A stretch of 6,147 bases of DNA from positions 1 through 6,147 of the forward strand of contig JABDPP010000284.1 of NCBI GenBank assembly GCA_013042765.1, given 5' to 3'. Position numbers and translations under genes: made by a program. Under the pieces are notes generated by a model, which saw nothing but the letters and a program-made list of their open reading frames with translations, did no database searches and had not been told where the DNA came from. The DNA comes from Litoreibacter sp. GTDB taxonomy: Bacteria; Pseudomonadota; Alphaproteobacteria; Rhodobacterales; Rhodobacteraceae. Positions 1-5,198 of the stretch are shown here, piece after piece (position 1 is the first letter of the stretch; each line of letters starts with the position of its first letter).

Positions 1-37
1 ACGGGTTGGGATACGCGGTCTAGGCGCGAATCTCACA

Positions 38-919
38 GTGTCGATCTCCCTTCTGAAAACTCTGATCGCGATCTCTGAGAAAGGCAGCTTCACCGCCGCC
101 GCTGGACAAGTGCATGTCTCGCAGGCCGCCGTGGGCCAGCAGATGAAGCGCCTCGAAGACATGCTGGGAATTGCGCTCTTCGACCGCAGCCAGAAGACAC
201 CGCGGCTGAGCCCGGCTGGCAAGGACTTCGTCCCCAAGGCCGTGGAGGTGGTGGCCGCCTACGAGGCCTTGATCCATGGCGCGACGGAGGAGCCGAGCCT
301 TGCCGGTGAGTTTAGCCTCGGCGCGGTCCCCTCGACCCTGCGCGGACTCGTTCCCCGTTCCGCCAAGCGGCTGGTTGAAGCCTTTCCGGATCTCCAGATC
401 CGGGTCGTACCGGGGCTTTCGGATGATCTCCGGGAACAGGTTGAGCGCGGCGCGCTGGACGCAGCCATAACGAGTAAGCCCGAGCATATGCCCAAGGCGC
501 TGCAATGGCAGCTTTTCGCACGCGAAGACCTTGTCCTGATCACGGCGCAGGATGTCACCGAGGCCGACCCGCTGAAATTGCTTCGGGAACTTCCCTATAT
601 CCGCCACACCCGTCGCGCTGCGGCCGGTGGACTGGCCGACCTCTGGCTCAGCAAGAATAGGATCAACCCGCGCACATCAATGGAGATGGAGTCGATCGAA
701 ACCGTCTCCAGCATGGTGGCAAACGGACTCGGCATCTCCGTTGTCCCAAATATCTGCGTTCCGGACGCCGTTTTTTCCGGGCTGCGAAAGATACCGCTGA
801 GCACGAAGCCGATGTCACGGAGCCTCGGCATCCTGAACCGGGCCGACAGCACGAAGACCGCTATTGTTGCCCGACTTCTGGACGAAATCGGCGCGATGAT
901 CGCTGAACAAAAATCCTAA
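38..919 (+). CDS. LysR-family transcriptional regulator, candidate regulator of the comDE-slcC operon
   Basis: This 293-residue protein has the usual length and layout of a LysR-type regulator. The N-terminal winged helix-turn-helix covers about residues 3-62, with the hallmark pattern KGSFTAAA (15-22), VSQAAVGQQMKRLE (27-40), LFDR (47-50) and LSPAGKDF (57-64). An effector-binding domain of the periplasmic-binding-protein fold follows from about residue 90 to the end (GEFSLGAVPS near 90; a GLGISVVPN motif near 235). It would act in the cytoplasm as an oligomeric DNA-binding protein. The start is uncertain: GTG at 38 gives the normal spacing to the first helix but has no convincing Shine-Dalgarno, and the frame is open to the left edge, so a start outside the window is possible. 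It lies in tandem with, not divergent from, the sulfopyruvate genes 96 bases downstream, which makes it their likely regulator; that link and the effector (perhaps sulfolactate or sulfopyruvate) are inferred. Bases 1-37 hold nothing else I can name. Confidence 0.93.
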   Translation: MSISLLKTLIAISEKGSFTAAAGQVHVSQAAVGQQMKRLEDMLGIALFDRSQKTPRLSPAGKDFVPKAVEVVAAYEALIHGATEEPSLAGEFSLGAVPSTLRGLVPRSAKRLVEAFPDLQIRVVPGLSDDLREQVERGALDAAITSKPEHMPKALQWQLFAREDLVLITAQDVTEADPLKLLRELPYIRHTRRAAAGGLADLWLSKNRINPRTSMEMESIETVSSMVANGLGISVVPNICVPDAVFSGLRKIPLSTKPMSRSLGILNRADSTKTAIVARLLDEIGAMIAEQKS

Positions 920-974
920 AGTTTAACTTTAGAATACCTAAAATATTGATGAATTGAATTCCGCTGATTTTTAG
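916..974 (+). promoter_or_regulatory. candidate LysR operator array and promoter region upstream of comD
   Basis: The AT-rich gap between the regulator and comD contains four copies of the half-site CTAAA/TTTAG: 916-920, 928-932, 938-942 and 970-974. The first two form a perfect 8-bp inverted repeat around one base (CTAAAGTT-T-AACTTTAG, 916-932), overlapping the lysR stop codon. The second and third form TTTAG-N5-CTAAA (928-942), whose inner 13 bases (929-941) match the T-N11-A dyad typical of LysR boxes. The two CTAAA sites are 22 bases apart and the two TTTAG sites 42 apart, close to whole helical turns. A further dyad, GAATT-G-AATTC, lies at 951-961. A weak -35-like TTGATG is at 946-951 with only poor -10 candidates near 970-975, as expected of an activator-dependent promoter. 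The repeats are directly visible; LysR binding is inferred. Confidence 0.55.
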
Positions 975-1015
975 ACGATGTTGCCGCCAACCATGGCCAT
1001 ATAGGGAACCGTCAT

Positions 1016-1513
1016 ATGTCGGTGAATGACAAAATCGTCACGGATTTCGTGAATAACGGTATCAGTTTCGTGACAACCGTGCCTTGCAAGCAGCTGGGCG
1101 GCGTAATCGAAAAAGTGGAAGCACACCCGGATATCTACCATATCCCTTCCAACAAGGAAGACGAAGGCATGGGGCTTTGTGCGGGTGCCTATATGGGCGG
1201 GAAACGTCCGGCCATCATCATGCAAAACACCGCGATCGGCGTGACGATCAATACGCTGGTGACCCTGACCCAGTATTACCGGATGCCGCTGCCGATGCTG
1301 ATTTCCTATCGTGGCGAATTGGGCGAGCCGGTGGCCTGCCAGGCGGAAATGGCCGTTCACACCAAGGGCCTTTTGAACCAGCTCAACATCCCGACATATC
1401 ACTTCCACGAAGAGTCGGATGTCGAGGAACTCGACAAGATCCTTGCCTACACCTTCATGTGCAACAAACCGGTGGCGATCCTGACGGATGCCTCTTTTTG
1501 GAAAGGGTATTAA
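1016..1513 (+). CDS. comD: sulfopyruvate decarboxylase, alpha subunit (ComD-like)
   Basis: This is the pyrimidine-binding half of a two-subunit thiamine-diphosphate decarboxylase that converts 3-sulfopyruvate to sulfoacetaldehyde and CO2 in the cytoplasm. At 165 residues it matches archaeal ComD in size. Visible family signatures are VPCKQL (22-27), the glutamate-containing stretch NKEDEGMGLCAGAYMGG (46-62), in which E48 aligns with the cofactor-activating glutamate, MQNTAIG (69-75), and SYRGELGE (97-104). The ATG at 1016 is preceded by AGGGA (1003-1007) at 8 bases. comE starts 2 bases after the stop, so the two subunits are surely co-translated; the active site of this family forms at the interface of the two chains. 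In methanogens the enzyme serves coenzyme M synthesis, and in bacteria it mostly serves C3-sulfonate breakdown. The neighbouring sulfolactate dehydrogenase favours breakdown. A related activity, such as phosphonopyruvate decarboxylation, cannot be excluded from sequence alone. Confidence 0.87.
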   Translation: MSVNDKIVTDFVNNGISFVTTVPCKQLGGVIEKVEAHPDIYHIPSNKEDEGMGLCAGAYMGGKRPAIIMQNTAIGVTINTLVTLTQYYRMPLPMLISYRGELGEPVACQAEMAVHTKGLLNQLNIPTYHFHEESDVEELDKILAYTFMCNKPVAILTDASFWKGY

Positions 1514-1515
1514 TC

Positions 1516-2079
1516 ATGATCCGCTCTGAAGTTCTGAAAACCCTGATCCCGGTGATCTCCGACACGCTGACCATCTGCAATATTGGCCTTCCGTCGCAGG
1601 AAATGCATATGCTCGACGATCAGCCGACCAATTTCTACATGCTCGGCACAATGGGCCTCGCCTCCTCGATCGGGCTTGGCGTGGCACTTGCCCAGAAGGA
1701 GAAGGTCTTTGTCATCGACGGTGACGGCTCGGTCCTGACCAACCTTGGCACCCTGCCGACCATTGCCAACAACGTTGCGGACAATTTCGTTCTCCTTATC
1801 GTCGACAATGGCTCCTACGGATCCACTGGCGACCAGCCGACCTATGCCGGCAAGAAGACCTCCCTGACCGAAGTTGCGCGGGCCTGTGGTTGCGAGAACG
1901 TGATCGAATGCAGCGCCGAGGAAACAGCCGACGTCGTCAAAGAGGCGCTGGCCGGTGACAAGATGACAGTCATCGTTTCCAAATGCGAAAGCGGTAACGT
2001 GAAGGTTCCGGTCATCACGATGGATCCGGTCGTGATCCGTGACCGGTTCATGAAAGTGATCGAAGCGCGCAATGCCTGA
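1516..2079 (+). CDS. comE: sulfopyruvate decarboxylase, beta subunit (ComE-like)
   Basis: This 187-residue protein is the diphosphate-binding half of the thiamine-dependent decarboxylase and is close to archaeal ComE in length. It carries the cofactor motif: GDGS at 69-72 followed by DNGSYGSTG at 97-105, with D70 and N98 as expected Mg2+ ligands. The conserved GTMGLASSIGLG stretch is at 44-55. With ComD it would decarboxylate sulfopyruvate to sulfoacetaldehyde. The start chosen is the ATG at 1516, two bases after the comD stop, with a GGAAAGGG ribosome-binding site inside the comD 3' end (1500-1507). The same reading frame stays open upstream through comD from 1084, but that part is an out-of-frame shadow and not a longer protein. 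The gene ends in TGATG, so its stop overlaps the start of slcC by one base, which suggests translational coupling. Confidence 0.87.
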   Translation: MIRSEVLKTLIPVISDTLTICNIGLPSQEMHMLDDQPTNFYMLGTMGLASSIGLGVALAQKEKVFVIDGDGSVLTNLGTLPTIANNVADNFVLLIVDNGSYGSTGDQPTYAGKKTSLTEVARACGCENVIECSAEETADVVKEALAGDKMTVIVSKCESGNVKVPVITMDPVVIRDRFMKVIEARNA

Positions 2080-3008
2080 TGGACAAGGTCGTCATATCTG
2101 AGTTCATGGATGAAGCCGCCGTGGAGGACCTCCGCGGCAGCTTCGACGTGATCTACGATCCGACTCTTGTTGAGGACCCGGATCGGCTGGCGCAGGAGCT
2201 GGCCGATGCCGATGCAATCATCCTCCGTAACCGCACGCAGCTGCGCGGCCCCCTGCTGGAGGCCGCAACGGCCCTGAAAGCCGTGGGGCGTCTGGGCGTC
2301 GGGCTCGACAACATCGATCTGGAGGCCTGCAAGGCTCGCGGCATCTCAGTGCACCCGGCCAGCGGCGCCAACGATGTCTGTGTTACGGAATACGTCATCG
2401 CTTGCGCCTTGGCCTTATACCGAAGTGCAATCTTCGGACGGGAGCGGATGATCGCCGGCGAATGGCCACGACAGGAGATGACCGGGCAGGAACTCTCGGA
2501 CAAATGCCTCGGACTGGTCGGCTTCGGCTCGATTTCCCGGGCGACCGCCATGCGGGCGCGTGCTCTGGGCATGGAGGTGGCCGCGTTCGATCCCTTCGTG
2601 CCCGCAGACAGCCCCGTCTGGGGCGAGACGCGGCGCCACGAAGACCTGAGCCAGCTGATGGCCGAAGCCGATGTGATCAGCATCCACGTTCCTCTGACAG
2701 ACGAAACCCGCCACCTGATCGATGCCAACATGCTGGCCAAGGCCAAGCCAGAAGCGATCCTGATCAACGCGGCGCGAGGCGGCGTGGTCGATGAAGTAGC
2801 GCTGGTAGACGCTCTGCGCGCGGGCAAGCTACACGGCGCAGCGCTCGATGTGTTCGAGACCGAGCCACTGACCGCGGAGGCCGGCGCAAAATTCAACGGA
2901 ATCGGGAACCTGATCCTGACCCCTCATATTGCAGGTCTCACGGGTGAAGCGAACATCCGGGTCAGCGCCCTTACCGTTCAGAATATCCGCGACGCGCTTT
3001 CCGGCTGA
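2079..3008 (+). CDS. slcC: D-2-hydroxyacid dehydrogenase family protein, probable (S)-sulfolactate dehydrogenase
   Basis: This 309-residue NAD(P)-dependent dehydrogenase belongs to the D-isomer-specific 2-hydroxyacid family (phosphoglycerate dehydrogenase-like). A split substrate-binding domain (about 1-98 and 285-309) flanks a Rossmann domain. The nucleotide motif is GLVGFGSIS (145-153), with serine where the third glycycine of GxGxxG usually stands. D171 after the second strand points to NAD rather than NADP. Catalytic residues are visible: R233 in NAARGG, E262 in FETEP and H283 in TPHIA. The N-terminal VISEFMDE and the RLGVGLDNIDLEAC stretch recall SlcC, the (S)-sulfolactate dehydrogenase known from Chromohalobacter. 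The start overlaps the comE stop by one base (TGATG). Co-operonic placement with comDE supports (S)-sulfolactate to sulfopyruvate feeding the decarboxylase. The family is certain; the substrate is inferred from context and remembered similarity, and glycerate, lactate or phosphonolactate analogues remain alternatives. Confidence 0.78.
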   Translation: MDKVVISEFMDEAAVEDLRGSFDVIYDPTLVEDPDRLAQELADADAIILRNRTQLRGPLLEAATALKAVGRLGVGLDNIDLEACKARGISVHPASGANDVCVTEYVIACALALYRSAIFGRERMIAGEWPRQEMTGQELSDKCLGLVGFGSISRATAMRARALGMEVAAFDPFVPADSPVWGETRRHEDLSQLMAEADVISIHVPLTDETRHLIDANMLAKAKPEAILINAARGGVVDEVALVDALRAGKLHGAALDVFETEPLTAEAGAKFNGIGNLILTPHIAGLTGEANIRVSALTVQNIRDALSG

Positions 3009-3032
3009 TCGAAATCCGGCAGCGCCAAAGTG

Positions 3033-3060
3033 AAAGCGGCGCCCGAAGGCGCCGCTTTTC
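3033..3060. terminator. bidirectional intrinsic terminator between convergent operons
   Basis: A perfect 11-bp stem (AAAGCGGCGCC at 3033-3043 with GGCGCCGCTTT at 3048-3058) encloses the tetraloop CGAA. It ends in TTTTC on the plus strand, 24 bases after the slcC stop. Read on the minus strand, the loop becomes TTCG closed by C-G, the very stable UUCG tetraloop type, and the stem ends in TTT followed by CACTTT. It begins a few bases beyond the dctM stop codon. Both operons should therefore terminate here, which isolates two head-on transcription units. Confidence 0.88.
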
Positions 3061-3061
3061 G

Positions 3062-4441
3062 CTATTTCGTTATGAGCTCAGGTCCCATCACCGCGTTTGG
3101 CAGAACCGTGGAAATCCACGGTATGTAGGTGATCATGATCAGGAACACGACGAGGATCATCAGGAACGGAAGCGCTGCGCGCACAACCGACATCATCGGC
3201 ATGCCCGTAACACCCGAGGTCACGAACAAGTTCAAACCCACTGGCGGGGTGATCATGCCAATCTCCATGTTGACCACCATGATGATGCCCAGGTGGATCG
3301 GGTCGATGCCCAACTCGATGGCGATCGGGAAGACCAGCGGCGCTACGATCACCAGCAGACCCGACGGTTCCATGAACTGACCACCGATCAGCAGGATCAC
3401 GTTGACGACCACGAGGAACATGACCGGACCAAAGCCCGCAGCCAGCATGGCTTCGGTGATCTTTTGCGGGATCTGCTCATCCGTCAGAACGTGCTTGAGG
3501 ATCAGCGCGTTCGCGATCACGAAGAGCAGCGTGACCGTCAGCTTACCCGCTTCAAAGAGCGTCGCCTTGGTGTCGGGGTGGAAAAACGCCGTGACCAGAG
3601 CGTAGGGCTTGCGCATCAGGGGCACGTTGCGCCCGCCTTCCTCCGATGCCGCCAGTGGTCCCATGTCCCTGTAGACGAAACAGGCAATGACGAAGGCGTA
3701 GACCGCAGCCACCGCTGCGGCTTCCGTGGGTGTGAAGACACCGCCATAGATGCCGCCGAGGATGATGACGATGAGAAACAGGCCCCAACCGGCTTCCCGG
3801 GCGGTCTCGAAAATGCGGGGCCAGCCGGCCCACTCGCCTTTCGGCAGATCCTTGATCCGCGCCATCACGTAGATGCCCAGCATCAGCATGAAACCGGCCA
3901 GAAGGCCCGGGAGCACGCCAGCCAGGAACATCCGACCAACAGAGACTTCGACCGCCGCCGCATAAACCACCATCACGATGGAGGGCGGGATCAGGATGCC
4001 AAGCGTACCGGCGTTACAGATCACACCGGCTGCGAATTCCTTGGTGTAGCCGACCTGGCGCATACCGGCGATCACGATCGTACCGATGGCGACCACGGTT
4101 GCCGGCGACGATCCGGACAGAGCCGCGAACATCATGCAGGCAAAGACCGATGCAATCGCCATTCCGCCGCGGAGGTGACCCACGCAGGCGATCGAGAAAT
4201 TGATGATCCTGCGCGCCACGCCGCCCGTCGACATGAAAGACGAGGCCAGGATGAAGAACGGGATTGCCAGAAGCGTGTAATGCCCGGCGAAAGCCTCGAA
4301 CAGAGTGCCTGCGATAGAGGCAAGCGAACTGTCCGAATACCACAGCAGGAACAGGGTTGAACTGAGGCCGAGCGACATCGCGATCGGGACCCCGATCAGC
4401 ATGAGTCCGATGACCATGCCGAAGAGAAGTACGATTTCCAT
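3062..4441 (-). CDS. dctM: TRAP transporter large permease subunit DctM
   Basis: This 459-residue, highly hydrophobic protein is the large membrane subunit of a tripartite ATP-independent periplasmic transporter, which moves organic anions across the inner membrane using a sodium gradient. It belongs to the DctM family, with roughly a dozen membrane segments across the chain. Family motifs include FAALSGSSPATVVAIGTI (105-122), GILIPPSIVMVVYA (148-161), GVFTPTEAAAVAAVYA (234-249) and GMITPPVGLNLFV (395-407). It is some 30 residues longer than the commonest DctM proteins because of a charged, presumably cytoplasmic loop at about 257-300. Its ATG follows the dctQ stop by 3 bases, with an AAGGA ribosome-binding site inside the dctQ 3' end (complement of 4452-4456). 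It is the last gene of the operon, directly before the shared terminator. Substrate cannot be read from this subunit; it partners with the adjacent DctQ and DctP. Confidence 0.96.
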   Translation of the reverse strand: MEIVLLFGMVIGLMLIGVPIAMSLGLSSTLFLLWYSDSSLASIAGTLFEAFAGHYTLLAIPFFILASSFMSTGGVARRIINFSIACVGHLRGGMAIASVFACMMFAALSGSSPATVVAIGTIVIAGMRQVGYTKEFAAGVICNAGTLGILIPPSIVMVVYAAAVEVSVGRMFLAGVLPGLLAGFMLMLGIYVMARIKDLPKGEWAGWPRIFETAREAGWGLFLIVIILGGIYGGVFTPTEAAAVAAVYAFVIACFVYRDMGPLAASEEGGRNVPLMRKPYALVTAFFHPDTKATLFEAGKLTVTLLFVIANALILKHVLTDEQIPQKITEAMLAAGFGPVMFLVVVNVILLIGGQFMEPSGLLVIVAPLVFPIAIELGIDPIHLGIIMVVNMEIGMITPPVGLNLFVTSGVTGMPMMSVVRAALPFLMILVVFLIMITYIPWISTVLPNAVMGPELITK

Positions 4442-4444
4442 GTA

Positions 4445-5107
4445 TCAGAGGTCCTTCAGCTGAGCGTGTGCTTCATCGACCTGGTCTTCGGCCTCGTGGC
4501 TGACGATCAACATGTCGATCTTACCGGTCCAGAGCTGCCAGGCCGCCTGAAGACTGCGAATCAGCAGCAACGCCATGGACAGGGGCAGGATCAGGTATGG
4601 CAGGAGACGCGGGATCTTCTCATAGGGGTCGCCGTCGTTGAAGACGTCCTCCATCCAGCGCAGCATGCCCGGCACGGGAATATCGTTGACTTCATACCAT
4701 CCCTTGCCGCGGAATTTCTCCTCGAAGCCGAGGGGGAACCACCGCCCTTCGGTGGCAGGCAGGTTTGCGAAGTTTGCCCAGTAGTCCCATGCGCCCTTGA
4801 ACAGCAGCGCGGCAAAGAAGACGCATGCGGCTGCCGCGAGCAGGCCAAAGACCCGGCGCACGCCGGGATTGACAACATTGATCAGGGCATCCACGCCGAG
4901 ATGCGCGCCTTTCTTGACCGCATAGGACGCGCCGAGCAGAACGAGCCATGCGAACATGAAAACGGTCAGTTCCAGAGCCCAGAGAATGTTTGAATTGAAA
5001 GCGTAGCGTGCAATGACATTGGCGAATGTCAGCACGGTCATAAGACCCAGAAGGGCGGCAATAATCGTCTCTTCTATGGCATCTATGAATGATCCTGAGT
5101 CAGACAT
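4445..5107 (-). CDS. dctQ: TRAP transporter small permease subunit DctQ
   Basis: This 220-residue protein is the small membrane subunit that joins DctM in TRAP transporters. Four hydrophobic segments lie at about 13-35, 44-64, 86-106 and 166-184. The typical DctQ stretch follows the first segment: FANVIARY (28-35), then LELTVFMFAWLVLLGASYAVKKGAHLG in the 45-71 region. The loop between the third and fourth segments, about residues 108-165, is long and rich in charged and aromatic residues; many DctQ proteins are only 160-190 residues and lack it, while C4-dicarboxylate-type DctQ proteins have similar total size. The ATG at 5107 was chosen because GGAGG stands just upstream; an in-frame ATG at 5170 would add 21 unrelated residues encoded by the intergenic hairpin. 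The stop is 3 bases before dctM, indicating tight coupling. Confidence 0.93.
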   Translation of the reverse strand: MSDSGSFIDAIEETIIAALLGLMTVLTFANVIARYAFNSNILWALELTVFMFAWLVLLGASYAVKKGAHLGVDALINVVNPGVRRVFGLLAAAACVFFAALLFKGAWDYWANFANLPATEGRWFPLGFEEKFRGKGWYEVNDIPVPGMLRWMEDVFNDGDPYEKIPRLLPYLILPLSMALLLIRSLQAAWQLWTGKIDMLIVSHEAEDQVDEAHAQLKDL

Positions 5108-5111
5108 GGCG

Positions 5112-5116
5112 CCTCC
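5112..5116 (-). promoter_or_regulatory. ribosome-binding site that sets the dctQ start
   Basis: On the minus strand GGGGGAGG precedes the ATG at 5107, with GGAGG four bases from the start codon. No comparable site precedes the upstream in-frame ATG at 5170, which lies inside the loop and stem of the intergenic hairpin. This supports the shorter 220-residue DctQ. Confidence 0.7.
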
Positions 5117-5134
5117 CCCGCACGGTATCTTTTG

Positions 5135-5152
5135 ACAGTATCCTGTTACTGT
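5135..5152 (-). repeat. small inverted repeat between dctP and dctQ
   Basis: ACAGTA (5135-5140) and TACTGT (5147-5152) form a perfect 6-bp inverted repeat around six bases. It lies just downstream (in transcript direction) of the larger 12-bp stem and 28 bases before the dctQ start codon. It could fold as a second small hairpin in the dctP-dctQ transcript or be a protein-binding dyad. The repeat itself is certain; its role is not. Confidence 0.45.
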
Positions 5153-5153
5153 A

Positions 5154-5190
5154 GGACGTGACGGGCCCACCCGTCACGTCCAATTTTTTT
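5154..5190 (-). promoter_or_regulatory. intercistronic stem-loop between dctP and dctQ
   Basis: A perfect 12-bp stem (GGACGTGACGGG at 5154-5165 with CCCGTCACGTCC at 5170-5181) has a 4-base loop. A run of seven T at 5184-5190 lies on its plus-strand 3' side. In the dctP transcript the run is seven A before the stem and no U tract follows, so it is not a standard terminator in the operon direction; it would terminate only plus-strand (antisense) transcription. In the operon direction it begins shortly after the dctP stop. Such hairpins can protect the 3' end of the upstream message and allow more binding protein than permease, as known for binding-protein transporter operons. The structure is directly visible; the function is inferred. 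Confidence 0.65.
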
Positions 5191-5198
5191 CAACGGTC

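Noticed and set aside
20..607. 195-codon minus-strand open frame opposite the LysR gene
   Set aside because: No recognisable domain, and it overlaps a clear LysR helix-turn-helix coding region on the other strand.
1084..1515. Upstream extension of the comE frame across most of comD, giving a 331-residue product
   Set aside because: ComD in the other frame has full family motifs. The extension has no family resemblance, while the ATG at 1516 has a good ribosome-binding site and gives the standard ComE length.
1016..2079. comDE as part of coenzyme M biosynthesis
   Set aside because: Possible in a few bacteria, but no phosphosulfolactate or other coenzyme M synthesis gene is visible here, and the coupled dehydrogenase fits sulfolactate breakdown better. 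Not fully excluded.
2153..2896. 247-codon minus-strand open frame opposite slcC
   Set aside because: Serine, arginine and alanine rich antisense shadow without motifs; the plus strand holds a complete dehydrogenase with all catalytic residues.
3293..4360. Long 355-codon plus-strand open frame opposite dctM
   Set aside because: Its product is a run of H, D, Q, R and E with no recognisable fold, the usual appearance of the antisense of a GC-rich membrane protein gene. DctM motifs on the minus strand are unmistakable.
5132..5137. Perfect TTGACA -35 box on the plus strand between dctQ and dctP
   Set aside because: No -10-like hexamer stands at 16-18 bases, and it would drive transcription into the adjacent plus-strand terminator-like stem and antisense to dctP.
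5108..5170. Longer DctQ starting at the ATG at 5170
   Set aside because: The added 21 residues are encoded by the stem-loop region, do not resemble DctQ, and lack an upstream ribosome-binding site; the start at 5107 has GGAGG close by.
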